From Veillonella atypica KON (GTDB lineage: Bacteria; Bacillota; Negativicutes; Veillonellales; Veillonellaceae): a stretch of DNA of 64,000 nucleotides. Made by a program: the position numbers and the translations under genes. Under the pieces are notes generated by a model. That model saw only the letters and a program-made list of their open reading frames with translations, did not search any database and had not been told where the DNA came from. The stretch is taken from NCBI RefSeq assembly GCF_002959915.1, contig NZ_PPDE01000008.1, positions 310,001 to 374,000 of the forward strand, read 5' to 3'. Positions 9,689 to 19,237 of this stretch are shown piece after piece; position 1 is the first letter of the stretch, and each line of letters starts with the position of its first letter.

Positions 9689-9695
9689 TACATAG

Positions 9696-10583
9696 ATGAC
9701 ACCTTTCTTTATAGCTTTACAATTTCTAACTAGACTAAAAATAGTAAATCAAACAGAATGGTCCATGGAAGATTTTGGTAAGTCTGTTGCTACATTTCCT
9801 TTTGTAGGATTGATCATCGGTATATTTTTAACCCTAATTTATTTTATATTCTCTCAATTTTTGTCACCTATGCCTTTAATGCTTATTATCGTTATCAGTG
9901 AATTTTTGTTCACCGGTGGCTTACATGCTGATGGATTAATGGATACAAGTGATGGACTTTTTTCTGGCCGTGAAAGAGAGAAAAAACTAGAAATAATGAA
10001 GGATAGCCGTGTTGGTTCCTTTGGGGTTGTAGCTTTTGTATTTATCACATTGTTAAAATGGCAACTGTTAACTGCAATTCCTATACCTGAATTTATACCT
10101 ATTATACTTGTAATGATGCCTCTCATGAGTAGATACACATTGATTTTAAGTATTCGCTCTTATCCATATGCTCGAAAATCGGGTATGGGGCAGGCCTTTG
10201 CAGTATATGCACCAAAACATGTCATTACATGGAGCACGATTTCTACTTTCTGTATGCCTATTATTATTTGTTTACTTTTATCATTACTATATGCAATCGC
10301 TTTAGGTATAACAAGTATGCTTTCGATTCCATTTATACCATATAGTATAGCTCTCTTTGGTTTAGCATATGCTTTGGTTGGATTAATGGAAATTAATATT
10401 TTCTCAATGATCGTGAGCTATATCATTAATCGTATTATCAATCACTATATTGTTAAACAACTTGGTGGAACTACTGGTGATACATATGGCTTCGTTGTTG
10501 AAGTAACAGAGGTCTTGTTGATATTAGTATATATAATTACGTTGACATTATTATCTTCTGTTGTGAAAGCTCCTATTCTTTAA
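9696..10583 (+). CDS. cobS: Adenosylcobinamide-GDP ribazoletransferase (cobalamin synthase)
   Basis: CobS is an integral membrane enzyme that joins adenosylcobinamide-GDP with alpha-ribazole (phosphate), the last condensation in cobalamin synthesis. The 295 residues include several transmembrane helices, the conserved acidic segment GGLHADGLMDTSDGLF, and LGGTTGDTYGFVVEVTE near the C terminus. It lies 7 nt after cbiB. A CobT-type phosphoribosyltransferase is not present here. Confidence 0.95.
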   Translation: MTPFFIALQFLTRLKIVNQTEWSMEDFGKSVATFPFVGLIIGIFLTLIYFIFSQFLSPMPLMLIIVISEFLFTGGLHADGLMDTSDGLFSGREREKKLEIMKDSRVGSFGVVAFVFITLLKWQLLTAIPIPEFIPIILVMMPLMSRYTLILSIRSYPYARKSGMGQAFAVYAPKHVITWSTISTFCMPIIICLLLSLLYAIALGITSMLSIPFIPYSIALFGLAYALVGLMEINIFSMIVSYIINRIINHYIVKQLGGTTGDTYGFVVEVTEVLLILVYIITLTLLSSVVKAPIL

Positions 10584-10628
10584 TTATTTAATTATACATA
10601 GATTGTTTTATTGTGTAAGGAGGATTTA

Positions 10629-11507
10629 GTGACTTATTATGTTCGTGCGCCAGGCACTTGTGGGGAATTTATCCAAGGGGCCATTGATGGACAATCATTT
10701 CTTGTGACATGTCCAATCAACCGCTATTCCTATGCACTGAGCCAGGTAACACATCCATTGCCACACTATTATTGCTCCTTACAACCTAAGTCTAGTCAAG
10801 CTCGCAACTTAGTAAAGGATATTTTACATATTCCCAGCTGTGACAATACTGCTATCTATATAAGATCAGATATTCTTCAAGGAAAAGGAATGGCATCTAG
10901 CTCTGCGGATATAGCAGTAGCCGCAATGGCCACTGCTTTATCATGTAATAGAGCATTAACACCAAAAGAGCTAGAAACCATCTGTTTATCAGTAGAGCCG
11001 ACGGATGCTGCTTTTTATCCTGGTATTACACAATTTGATTATATAAATGGGTCCATCTGTAATTTTTTAGGAACGTGTCCGCCTTTAAAAATACTAATTT
11101 TTGATGAAGGTGGTACTATTGATACCATCTCTTTTAATCAGCAAAAAGATTTATTCCATAAAATACAGGAGAAAGAGCCTATCATTAGAGAATCACTAGA
11201 GCTCTTCAAAAAAGGTCTAGAAACACATGATATTACGTTGATAGGACAGGCCGCTACATTGAGTGCCTTTGCTAATCAACGTATTTTATATAAACCAAAT
11301 TTATATGAATTTCATGACATTGGTAATGCTTTTCATAGCGTTGGTACAATCATTGCTCACAGTGGTACAATAATGGGTCTATTATTTCCAAGTGATTATA
11401 CGGCTATCGATGAATGTAAGCGATACATCGAAAAAAAATTACCTACCTTACAATATATTGATATTGTGGAAACAACAAATGAAGGACTAACATATATAAA
11501 ACGATAA
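10629..11507 (+). CDS. pduX: GHMP kinase, PduX-like L-threonine kinase
   Basis: PduX phosphorylates L-threonine to the phosphothreonine used for the cobalamin aminopropanol arm. The 292-residue GHMP kinase begins VTYYVRAPGTCGEFIQG and carries the ATP-loop motif KGMASSSADIAVAAMA. The GTG start at 10629 has a near-perfect TAAGGAGG five bases upstream; the earlier in-frame start lacks one. The substrate is assigned from position: the next gene is the phosphothreonine decarboxylase. The general family is secure and the exact specificity is inferred. Confidence 0.85.
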   Translation: MTYYVRAPGTCGEFIQGAIDGQSFLVTCPINRYSYALSQVTHPLPHYYCSLQPKSSQARNLVKDILHIPSCDNTAIYIRSDILQGKGMASSSADIAVAAMATALSCNRALTPKELETICLSVEPTDAAFYPGITQFDYINGSICNFLGTCPPLKILIFDEGGTIDTISFNQQKDLFHKIQEKEPIIRESLELFKKGLETHDITLIGQAATLSAFANQRILYKPNLYEFHDIGNAFHSVGTIIAHSGTIMGLLFPSDYTAIDECKRYIEKKLPTLQYIDIVETTNEGLTYIKR

Positions 11508-11520
11508 AGGAGGATCTCCT

Positions 11521-12651
11521 ATGCCAGATACACATGGCGGAAATATCTTTAAATTTTCTCATGACCACAAAATAAATCTATCTGAAGTAACTGATTTTAG
11601 TGCCAATATTAATCTATTAGGACCTAGTCCAAAAGGTTTAGAAGCACTAAACGAACGATTGCGATATATATCTCATTATCCAGATGTTACAAATGATGAT
11701 GTTATGAATACTATTGCCGATGTATATGGTATAGAAAAAGATTCTATACTTCTTGGTAACGGAGCTGCAGAGCTCCTCTATGCAGTTGGACGATTATCTG
11801 GATTTACAGGGGCTTTTGTTCCTGCGCCTGGCTTCTCTGAATACCAAGCCTCTATGGATGCTGCGAACATACCGGTAAGGGAAATTTTTTATCGGCAGCG
11901 ACAAAATGATGATGGCACCCCATATTTTGAAGTACCTTATTTAGCATTACAAACATTTGCTGCTGAATTAAAAGGTCAAGATGGACGCATTATCGTATTT
12001 TTAGGTAACCCTAATAATCCAGATGGAACATTGTTGGATAAACAATCAATCAAAGTATTAGCACAAATGTTAAAAGATGCTAATAGCTTACTTGTTATCG
12101 ATGAATCGTTCATTGATTTTATTGGTAATGAATCGTTACGAGACAATAGCCACTCTATGCGCGAGCTCATTAATCAATATGACAATGTAATTATCGTACA
12201 TTCTTTTACAAAATTTTATGCTGTACCAGGACTTCGTATTGGTGCAGTGTTTGCCAATCCAACATTAATACAAGAATTGCGTCAATATATTCCTGCATGG
12301 TCTGTAAATACATTGGCACAAGCTTATACTGAATCCGCACTAACCGATACTAAGTATATTAACGATAGTAAGATGGTATTGGCTAATGAAGCAAAGTATA
12401 TGTATGAATCATTATCTGCTATTAAAGATTTAGTAGTCTATAAGCCATCTGCAAATTATATCTTAATGGAAATTAATGATCCTGATATTTCAGTTACAGA
12501 TGTACAAACTAGATTAGAAAAACATAATCTATTAATTCGTAGCTGTGCTAATTATAAAGGGTTAGGTCCAAAATGGATGCGGATTGCTATAAAAGATCAT
12601 GCACACAACGTGGAACTTATTCATTTATTAAGTACCATATTTGAGAAATAG
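11521..12651 (+). CDS. cobD: Threonine-phosphate decarboxylase (PLP-dependent)
   Basis: CobD decarboxylates L-threonine O-3-phosphate to (R)-1-amino-2-propanol O-2-phosphate. The 376 residues are a class I/II PLP fold close to histidinol-phosphate aminotransferase. The PLP lysine lies in VHSFTKFYAVPGLRIG, and the N-terminal THGGNIFKF plus SANINLLGPSP are typical of CobD/CobC. A histidinol-phosphate aminotransferase is the main alternative by sequence, but the cobalamin context decides. The ribosome-binding site is AAAGGAGG. Confidence 0.9.
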   Translation: MPDTHGGNIFKFSHDHKINLSEVTDFSANINLLGPSPKGLEALNERLRYISHYPDVTNDDVMNTIADVYGIEKDSILLGNGAAELLYAVGRLSGFTGAFVPAPGFSEYQASMDAANIPVREIFYRQRQNDDGTPYFEVPYLALQTFAAELKGQDGRIIVFLGNPNNPDGTLLDKQSIKVLAQMLKDANSLLVIDESFIDFIGNESLRDNSHSMRELINQYDNVIIVHSFTKFYAVPGLRIGAVFANPTLIQELRQYIPAWSVNTLAQAYTESALTDTKYINDSKMVLANEAKYMYESLSAIKDLVVYKPSANYILMEINDPDISVTDVQTRLEKHNLLIRSCANYKGLGPKWMRIAIKDHAHNVELIHLLSTIFEK

Positions 12652-12660
12652 GAACACAAC

Positions 12661-13299
12661 ATGAAAACATTATATATTATTAGACATGGCGAAACAGAAT
12701 GGAATAAGATAGGTCGCTATCAAGGCATAACCGATGTTCCTTTGAATGACAATGGAATAGCACAGGCAAAAGCTTGCGCTCATGCATTGAAGAATGTACA
12801 TTTTGATCGTATTTTATCAAGTGACCTATCTAGAGCCCTCGTAACAGCAGAAACGATTCGTGGTAATCGAAATATCGATATTACAGTAGATTCTCGGTTG
12901 CGAGAGATTGATTTTGGTGACTGGGAAAAATTATTGTTCTCAGAAATCGAAGAACGATGGCCAGGCCTTATTGATCAAATGTATCGACAACCTGATATTG
13001 TCAAGCTGCCAAATGGAGAAAGCTTTCAAGAAGTACAAAATCGTGCATGGAATGGCCTTTCAGAATTTATAAGCCAAAATGATGATGACGAAACAATTTT
13101 AATAACTTGTCATGGTGGGACGATTCGTACACTTTTATGTAAAATGCTTGATATTCCCATTGGTCACTGTTGGAATTTCAGCCAAGGTAATACAGCAATT
13201 AATCGCATATTTTACAATGGTATGGGACCATCTGACCATAATATTTTAAACTTATTAAATGATACTGCTCACGTAGATAATTTAAGAGGGCATGTATAA
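12661..13299 (+). CDS. cobC: Histidine phosphatase family protein, probable alpha-ribazole phosphatase
   Basis: The 212 residues carry the phosphoglycerate-mutase-type motif YIIRHGETEWN at the N terminus and the second catalytic histidine in ITCHGGTIRTL. In cobalamin clusters this branch is the CobC phosphatase, which dephosphorylates alpha-ribazole 5'-phosphate or adenosylcobalamin 5'-phosphate. It is last in the cob run, 9 nt after cobD. The family is certain; the substrate rests on context. Confidence 0.85.
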   Translation: MKTLYIIRHGETEWNKIGRYQGITDVPLNDNGIAQAKACAHALKNVHFDRILSSDLSRALVTAETIRGNRNIDITVDSRLREIDFGDWEKLLFSEIEERWPGLIDQMYRQPDIVKLPNGESFQEVQNRAWNGLSEFISQNDDDETILITCHGGTIRTLLCKMLDIPIGHCWNFSQGNTAINRIFYNGMGPSDHNILNLLNDTAHVDNLRGHV

Positions 13300-13334
13300 T
13301 TGATTCTTTCAAATGCTATGAAAGAGGAATTAAG

Positions 13335-14033
13335 ATGCGATTAGATAAACTATTAGCCAATAAAGCCTTTGGTAGTCGCAAAGAGGTTCACCAAATTATA
13401 AGGGATGGACGTGTTACTGTAAATGGTGCTGTTATCTTAAAAAAAGACCAATCTATACATATAGATGATGATATCATTGCAGTTGATGGCGTACAAATAT
13501 CAACAAAACAACAGTATTATATTAAATTTCATAAACCTGCTGGATATATTACGGCTGTAGAAGATCCTACGCATCCTGTAGTGATGGATTTATTACCACC
13601 TGAGTTTAAGAAAATGGGTGTATTTCCTGTGGGACGCCTAGATAAAGATACAGAAGGTCTATTATTACTCACAAACGATGGTATTTGGGCGCATTCTATC
13701 ATTAATGGACACAAACATGTACCGAAGGTATACTATGTGGAATTTAATGGTAAACTCACAAAAGATGGTCTTGAACGTATAGAAACAGGAATAGTATTAG
13801 GGGATGGAACCCAATGTAAACCGGCTAATATAGACGTTCTTTCTGAACAGTCTCTACATATAACCATTGAAGAAGGCAAGTACCATCAAGTTAAACGTAT
13901 GATTGGGGCCGCTGGAGGCGAAGTTACTTATTTAAAAAGATTGTCCATAGGTCATATTACATTAAATGGCATTGAGGCTATTAATACATATTCAGAAATA
14001 GATGACCAAGATGTAGTAGACTTTAAAAAATAG
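13335..14033 (+). CDS. RsuA/RluB-family rRNA pseudouridine synthase
   Basis: This enzyme isomerises a specific uridine of rRNA to pseudouridine. The 232 residues have an N-terminal S4 RNA-binding domain (about residues 1-55) and the catalytic motif GRLDKDTEGLLLLTNDG with its essential aspartate. The C-terminal KYHQVKRMIGAAGG is also typical. The length suits RsuA (16S) rather than the larger RluB forms, but the target site cannot be fixed by sequence alone. Confidence 0.92.
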   Translation: MRLDKLLANKAFGSRKEVHQIIRDGRVTVNGAVILKKDQSIHIDDDIIAVDGVQISTKQQYYIKFHKPAGYITAVEDPTHPVVMDLLPPEFKKMGVFPVGRLDKDTEGLLLLTNDGIWAHSIINGHKHVPKVYYVEFNGKLTKDGLERIETGIVLGDGTQCKPANIDVLSEQSLHITIEEGKYHQVKRMIGAAGGEVTYLKRLSIGHITLNGIEAINTYSEIDDQDVVDFKK

Positions 14034-14103
14034 CATGAAAATCTATTCAATATAGGCATTTTATGGTATTATAAGGTGTACTTTATAGACTAGGAGCATG
14101 ATT

Positions 14104-15177
14104 ATGAACGGATTAAATCAGCTACAAAAGTATATTAAAGAACAAGAATTAACTGGTGTCGTTTTAATTGACCCTATAAATTTACATTATTTTGCTGGTT
14201 TTACAGGTACCACAGGATTTGCTATTGTCACACAAGATAAAGCTTTCATGATTACCGATTTTAGATATACAGAGCAAGCTACAAAACAATGTGAAGGCTA
14301 TGAGGTTATTCAATATGAAACATCAGTTATGGATACTCTTGTAGATATTTTTAATGACAATCACATCCACGATGGTCTCTTTGGTATCGAAGGAAAATAT
14401 ATGCCTGTTGATACATATGAAACCTTATGTGATACTTTAGATGAACGCTTTAATTTTACATCTATCAATTTTGCAAAATTACGTGCTGTAAAACGAGAAG
14501 ATGAATTAGAATTAATGCGTAAAGCTGCTAAAATTGGAGACGATGCATTTGCAGCATTATTACCGCAATTAAAGGTGGGTATGACGGAGAATGACGCGCG
14601 TATCATACTCGAATCAGAAATGTTAAAACGAGGTTCAGAGGAACCTTCTTTTGCAACAATTGTAGCATCCGGTAATCGCTCTAGTATGCCTCATGGTGTG
14701 GCTAGTGATAAGATTATAGATGCCGGTGATTTTATCACCTTTGATTTTGGCGCCGTGTATAAAGGGTTTCATTCAGATATGACTCGAACTGTCGTTATGG
14801 GCCCCGCATCAGAGCAACAAAAGAATTTGTATAGTATAGTTTTAGAAGCTCAAAAACGAGGTGTTGCAGCAGTTCGTGCAGGAATTACAGGCAAAGAACT
14901 TGACGCAGTATGTCGTGACTATATACGAGAACGAGGATATACCAAGGAGTTTAATCATGGTACGGGACATGGTGTGGGTCTAGAAATCCACGAAGAACCA
15001 GTAGCCAATGCAAAGTCCGATACGGTATTTTCCGAAAATATGATCATTACGGTAGAACCAGGTATTTATCTTTCTGGTGAAATCGGATTGAGAATAGAGG
15101 ATAGTGTTATTGTTAAAGCTGATGGCTGTGAATTATTAACACATAGTCCAAAAGAGTTAATCGAAATAGGTATTTAG
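14104..15177 (+). CDS. M24 family Xaa-Pro aminopeptidase
   Basis: This cytosolic metallopeptidase cleaves X-Pro peptides. Its 357 residues have an N-terminal creatinase-like domain and a C-terminal pita-bread domain. The metal ligands are visible in FDFGAVYKGFHSDMTR, HGTGHGVGLEIHEEP, VEPGIYL and RIEDSV. ATG 14104 is chosen because AGGAG at 14092-14096 is 7 nt upstream; it is only 1 nt from the ATG at 14098. efp follows closely, a very common arrangement in Firmicutes. Confidence 0.94.
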   Translation: MNGLNQLQKYIKEQELTGVVLIDPINLHYFAGFTGTTGFAIVTQDKAFMITDFRYTEQATKQCEGYEVIQYETSVMDTLVDIFNDNHIHDGLFGIEGKYMPVDTYETLCDTLDERFNFTSINFAKLRAVKREDELELMRKAAKIGDDAFAALLPQLKVGMTENDARIILESEMLKRGSEEPSFATIVASGNRSSMPHGVASDKIIDAGDFITFDFGAVYKGFHSDMTRTVVMGPASEQQKNLYSIVLEAQKRGVAAVRAGITGKELDAVCRDYIRERGYTKEFNHGTGHGVGLEIHEEPVANAKSDTVFSENMIITVEPGIYLSGEIGLRIEDSVIVKADGCELLTHSPKELIEIGI

Positions 15178-15192
15178 AAGGAGAAGAGTTAG

Positions 15193-15750
15193 ATGATTTC
15201 CAGTAATGATTTCCGCCCAGGTGTAACCGTTGAGATCGACGGTAATGTATGGCAAGTAGTTGATTTCCAACACGTTAAACCAGGTAAAGGTGCTGCATTC
15301 GTGCGTACAAAAATGAAAAACTTGCAAACTGGTTCCGTAGTAGAACGTACTTTCAACGCTGGTGAAAAAGTGCCAAAAGCACATGTTGACCGTCGTCGTA
15401 TGCAATACTTATACGAAGCTGATGGCGCATACACATTCATGGACAACGAAACATATGATCAAGTGGAATTGAATGTTGAACAACTAGGTGATGCTAAAAA
15501 CTTCCTTCTTGAAAACATGGAAGTATCCATCATGTTCTTCCAAGGTATTGTAATCGGTATTGACTTACCTGTAGCTGTAGAACTTCGCGTAGTTGAAACT
15601 GATCCTGGTATCCGTGGCGATACTGCAACAGGTGGTAATAAACCAGCTGTATTGGAAACAGGCTACACTGTAAAAGTACCTCTCTTTATCGAAGTAGATG
15701 ATGTACTTCGTATTGATACTCGTACTGGTCAATACATCGAACGTGCCTAA
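15193..15750 (+). CDS. efp: Elongation factor P
   Basis: EF-P relieves ribosome stalling at proline runs. The 185 residues show the three-domain layout: an N-terminal KOW-like domain with the modifiable lysine in the loop [13 protein letters not shown], then two OB domains ending in [20 protein letters not shown] lysine at the loop tip is compatible with a Bacillus- or E. coli-type modification; no modifying enzyme is visible here. AAGGAG precedes the start. Confidence 0.98.
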   Translation: MISSNDFRPGVTVEIDGNVWQVVDFQHVKPGKGAAFVRTKMKNLQTGSVVERTFNAGEKVPKAHVDRRRMQYLYEADGAYTFMDNETYDQVELNVEQLGDAKNFLLENMEVSIMFFQGIVIGIDLPVAVELRVVETDPGIRGDTATGGNKPAVLETGYTVKVPLFIEVDDVLRIDTRTGQYIERA

Positions 15751-15821
15751 AACTATTTCATTGATATAGTGGGCCAGATCTTTTAAATGTAATATAGTCC
15801 CCCATATATCTTTGTTAAGCT

Positions 15822-15868
15822 GAGCACTTGTCGTCTATGTCATTATATAGGGACAGGTGCTCTTTTTT
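15822..15868 (+). terminator. Terminator or attenuator downstream of efp
   Basis: An 11-bp stem (GAGCACTTGTC with GACAGGTGCTC, one G-T pair) and a 19-nt loop are followed by six T. It ends the efp unit. It lies just 13 nt before the Asp23 gene, so it could also attenuate read-through into that operon. Confidence 0.85.
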
Positions 15869-15881
15869 GAAAGAGGCCTAT

Positions 15882-16271
15882 ATGACTAAGAAAAATACTG
15901 AGTTAGAAACTGGTAAAATTAAAATCGCAGACAATGTATATGCTACTATTATTAGTATGACCGCATTGGATACTAAAGGAATCCATCATATGAGTTCTAC
16001 CTTTAATGATGGGGTTAATACCTTTTTTGGACGTAAAAATGCCCATGAAGGTGTAAAGATTTCCTTTAACGATGACGGAGCAATTTCAGTTACATTATAT
16101 GTAAGTATCTCCTATGGGTATCGCATACCTGATATTGCACTGCGCTTACAAGAGCGGATTAAAACTGCACTCGTCAATTACACTGAAATAGAAGTTGAAA
16201 CAATTGACATCGTAGTCCAAGATATTATTTTTGATGATTTTACACCTGAACCAATTCAGCGTAATGAATAA
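15882..16271 (+). CDS. Asp23/Gls24 family envelope stress protein (first copy)
   Basis: The 129 residues form an Asp23 domain (IADNVYATIISMTALDTKGIHHM through LYVSISYGYRIPDIALRLQERI). Related proteins are often encoded next to nusB in Firmicutes, and Asp23 itself associates with the membrane envelope. ATG 15882 is preferred because AAGAGG precedes it at 5 nt; the upstream in-frame start would lie inside the terminator hairpin. A second, diverged copy follows 11 nt later. The molecular function is not known. Confidence 0.85.
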   Translation: MTKKNTELETGKIKIADNVYATIISMTALDTKGIHHMSSTFNDGVNTFFGRKNAHEGVKISFNDDGAISVTLYVSISYGYRIPDIALRLQERIKTALVNYTEIEVETIDIVVQDIIFDDFTPEPIQRNE

Positions 16272-16282
16272 TAGGAGGGCCT

Positions 16283-16654
16283 ATGAGTCAAGATGATAAA
16301 TTAAACTATGGCTTAGATACAGCAACAGTAGATATTGCAGATTCCGTCATCATTGATGTTGCTATTAAGCCCTTAAGTACAATTCCTGGTATTCATTCTT
16401 TAAGTCCACGCTTATATGATGAAATTGTTGATGGTATAACGAACGCTTTTGGACAAAAAAATTTACCAGGCATTAATGTAAAGCATAGAAAAGGCTTTAT
16501 CGAAATTAATGTGTATATCCGTTGTCTATACGGATACAATGTAATAGATATAGCAAAACAATTGCAGTCTGAAATTAAACAAACACTAAAGAATACGCTT
16601 GACCTTGATCACGTAAAGGTTGATGTACATATTGAAGGAATTATCAAAGAATAA
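16283..16654 (+). CDS. Asp23/Gls24 family envelope stress protein (second copy)
   Basis: The 123 residues have the same architecture as the preceding gene: VDIADSVIIDVAIKPLSTIPGI at the start, then NVYIRCLYGYNVIDIAKQLQSEI. The two share pattern but not close identity, so this is an old tandem duplication. It has a good AGGAGG site and lies directly before nusB. Confidence 0.85.
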   Translation: MSQDDKLNYGLDTATVDIADSVIIDVAIKPLSTIPGIHSLSPRLYDEIVDGITNAFGQKNLPGINVKHRKGFIEINVYIRCLYGYNVIDIAKQLQSEIKQTLKNTLDLDHVKVDVHIEGIIKE

Positions 16655-16663
16655 GGAGACAAT

Positions 16664-17068
16664 ATGTCTAAAAAAAGAAATAGACGTGAAGCACGTCAAT
16701 ATGCATTCCAAGTTCTATACGCTAATGAATTTCATACCTCTAATGATGATGTGATTTTCCCAGACGGAGAAATCTCGTTGTCTATGGATATTGCTTATGC
16801 AAACCAAATAATAGATGGTGTGTTATCTCATCTTGAAGAAATCGACACAATACTTGAACCATATTGCACAAAACGGAAATTTGTACTTATGGATAAAGTA
16901 GACCGCGCCATTTTACGTCTTGCGATTTGGGAGCTCAACTACAATAGTGAAGATGTATCTCCATCTATTGTTATCAATGAGGCTGTACAATTAGCAAAAT
17001 CCTTTGGTTCTGATGCATCCTATAAATTAATCAATGCGATTCTAGATGCTTATAATAAGAGTAAATAA
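16664..17068 (+). CDS. nusB: Transcription antitermination factor NusB
   Basis: NusB binds boxA RNA with S10 during rRNA antitermination. The 134-residue all-helical protein begins with the arginine-rich RNREARQYAFQVLYANEF and has the conserved MDKVDRAILRLAIWEL and PSIVINEAVQLAKSFGSDASYKLINAILD. Its stop overlaps the next ATG by one base. Confidence 0.97.
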   Translation: MSKKRNRREARQYAFQVLYANEFHTSNDDVIFPDGEISLSMDIAYANQIIDGVLSHLEEIDTILEPYCTKRKFVLMDKVDRAILRLAIWELNYNSEDVSPSIVINEAVQLAKSFGSDASYKLINAILDAYNKSK

Positions 17069-18006
17069 TGAAACGATATTTTCTAGGAATTGACACAAGC
17101 TGTTATACGACGAGCTGTGCCATTATTGATGATGAACTAAATATAGTAGGAGAAGCTCGAAAAATATTAGATGTAAAGCCAGGAATGAAGGGACTTCAAC
17201 AATCTAATATGGTGTTTCAACATACAAAAGTATTGCCTCGTCTTATCGAAGAATTACCTCAAGTTCCATTGTCGGGTATTGGTGTTAGTGCTTTTCCTAG
17301 ACGCTCTGATGATTCTTATATGCCGGCCTTTCTTGTTGGTCATGGTTTTGCTAGATCACTAAGTCATATGATGCAAGTACCAATGTATGAATTTGCTCAT
17401 CAAGAAAATCATATTTTAGCAGCCCTAAGAGAAATTGGACATGTCCCTACGCTTCCATTCTATAGCTTACATCTTTCTGGTGGTACTACAGAACTCGTTT
17501 TAACAAAATATAAAGGTAAGGGGATTTTTGAAAGCTCTATTATCGGTGGTTCTAAGGATCTACAAGGCGGACAATTTGTCGATCGTGTAGGTGTTGCATT
17601 AGGTATTCAATTTCCTTGTGGCAAAGAATTAGAACTACTTGCTTCACAAACAGATACGTATGATCCGCTACCTTCCTCTGTTAAAGAAGGATGGATTAGC
17701 TTTGCTGGTCCTTGTAGTGCTGCACTACGTAATATTGAAAAAGGGGCGTCACCTGCATCTATGAGTAAAGCACTATTTAGTTGCATAGGAAATTCTCTGG
17801 AAAAATTATTAATCTATCATCTCAAACATACACCAGTATCAACATTAATTGCCGTTGGTGGTGTAATGAGTAATTCTATACTACGCAATCGTCTAAATGG
17901 TTTTTGTCATAAGAATAACGTAACTGTTCATTTTGCAAATCCTAAATTCTCTGTCGACAATGCTACGGGAAATGCTTATGGGGCATTTTTAGCAACACAA
18001 AAGTAG
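17068..18006 (+). CDS. Kae1/TsaD-like paralog
   Basis: The 312-residue protein has the ASKHA-type sugar kinase/Kae1 fold. It has GIDTSCYTTSCAIID at the N terminus, an HxxxH metal motif (HQENH), LHLSGGTTELVL and a late IAVGGVMSNSILRNRL. It is shorter and more diverged than genuine TsaD, which modifies tRNA A37. Paralogs of this kind occur between nusB and xseA in Clostridia-like genomes. It may be a nonessential TsaD relative; its substrate is unknown. Confidence 0.75.
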   Translation: MKRYFLGIDTSCYTTSCAIIDDELNIVGEARKILDVKPGMKGLQQSNMVFQHTKVLPRLIEELPQVPLSGIGVSAFPRRSDDSYMPAFLVGHGFARSLSHMMQVPMYEFAHQENHILAALREIGHVPTLPFYSLHLSGGTTELVLTKYKGKGIFESSIIGGSKDLQGGQFVDRVGVALGIQFPCGKELELLASQTDTYDPLPSSVKEGWISFAGPCSAALRNIEKGASPASMSKALFSCIGNSLEKLLIYHLKHTPVSTLIAVGGVMSNSILRNRLNGFCHKNNVTVHFANPKFSVDNATGNAYGAFLATQK

Positions 18007-18013
18007 GTATATC

Positions 18014-19237
18014 GTGAATGTATTGAGTATTACCCAATTAAATAACTTAATAAAACGAACAATAGATAGAGAGTATCTCCTAAAAAATGTCTATGTTAGT
18101 GGTACGATAACAAATACTAAGCGTCATAGTAGTGGTCATGTGTATTTTTCCTTAAAGGATGAGGAATCATCTATAGATGTAACGATGTGGTCTAGTACGG
18201 TTCAAAGTAAAGGACTCGCTAATGCATTCCAAAATGGATTATTAGTAACAATCAAGGCATCCGTTAATTTCTATAACAAAATGGGCCGTTTAAATCTTAT
18301 CGCATCGGATATACAGGTTGGTTCTAAAAGCCCATTACAGCTTGAATTCGATGCGCTGCAAAGAGAATTATCCGCATTGGGCTATTTTGATGATGCTCAT
18401 AAACAACCAATACCAGTTCTATCAAGTTGTATCGGTATTGTCACATCCTCTACAGGTGCTGTTTTACACGATATATTACATATTAGTGAACATAGAAATC
18501 CGCTTATGCAATTTAAATTATTCTCTGTACCAGTTCAGGGAACAACAGCGGGTCCAATCATAGCTAAAGGAATTGAAGCTGCAGATAAAGATCCAGATGT
18601 TGATGTCATTATCGTCGGTCGCGGCGGCGGTTCAATGGAGGATTTATGGTGCTTTAATGATAGAGTTGTTATCGAAGCTATTTACAATGCATCTACACCT
18701 ATTATTTCTGCAGTAGGTCATGAAACAGATTATACATTAGCTGATTACGCTGCTGATATGCGTGGTGCTACACCTAGTCATGCCGCAGAAATTGCAGTGC
18801 TTCCGTTGACTACACTACAACAGCATTTACAACAAAAACTTGATTATTTACAGTATGTAATGGATCAAACATTACAGCAAAAACGTATTGAATTAAGTAC
18901 AATTTTTAATCGTCGCCTCGGGTTTCCTGCATTACAATTACTGCATAAACAAAATTCCCTCTTACAATCCTATAAGGAGAAATTACAAACTTTAGCGTCA
19001 CAACGATGGCAACATGAAAAGCATAAACTTTCACTTATAACACAGGAATTATCACTACAAAATCCAATCCATTTAATGGTGAAAGGCTATTCCAAAATAG
19101 AAAAAGAGGGTCATACCATAAGTTCAATTCAAAATATGGCCAAAGGAGATGTATTTAAAATTACATTGCGTGATGGTTCTATAAAAGCAGTTGTAGAGGA
19201 GGTATTACAGGATGGCAACATCACTGAAAAGTTATGA
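18014..19237 (+). CDS. xseA: Exodeoxyribonuclease VII large subunit
   Basis: XseA is the catalytic subunit of exonuclease VII, which degrades single-stranded DNA from both ends. The 407 residues include an N-terminal OB fold (VYVSGTITNTKRHSSGHVYF), the catalytic domain with VIIVGRGGGSMEDLWCFND and AVGHETDYTLADYAADMRG, and a C-terminal coiled coil. The start is GTG. The C terminus overlaps xseB by 26 nt. Confidence 0.97.
   Translation: MNVLSITQLNNLIKRTIDREYLLKNVYVSGTITNTKRHSSGHVYFSLKDEESSIDVTMWSSTVQSKGLANAFQNGLLVTIKASVNFYNKMGRLNLIASDIQVGSKSPLQLEFDALQRELSALGYFDDAHKQPIPVLSSCIGIVTSSTGAVLHDILHISEHRNPLMQFKLFSVPVQGTTAGPIIAKGIEAADKDPDVDVIIVGRGGGSMEDLWCFNDRVVIEAIYNASTPIISAVGHETDYTLADYAADMRGATPSHAAEIAVLPLTTLQQHLQQKLDYLQYVMDQTLQQKRIELSTIFNRRLGFPALQLLHKQNSLLQSYKEKLQTLASQRWQHEKHKLSLITQELSLQNPIHLMVKGYSKIEKEGHTISSIQNMAKGDVFKITLRDGSIKAVVEEVLQDGNITEKL

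Noticed and set aside
15157-15446. Two minus-strand ORFs opposite efp
   Set aside because: They lie fully within efp, a certain gene, and have no plausible domain or start signal.
15828-15881. Longer N terminus for the first Asp23 protein
   Set aside because: It would require translation starting inside a terminator hairpin; the ATG at 15882 has a proper ribosome-binding site.
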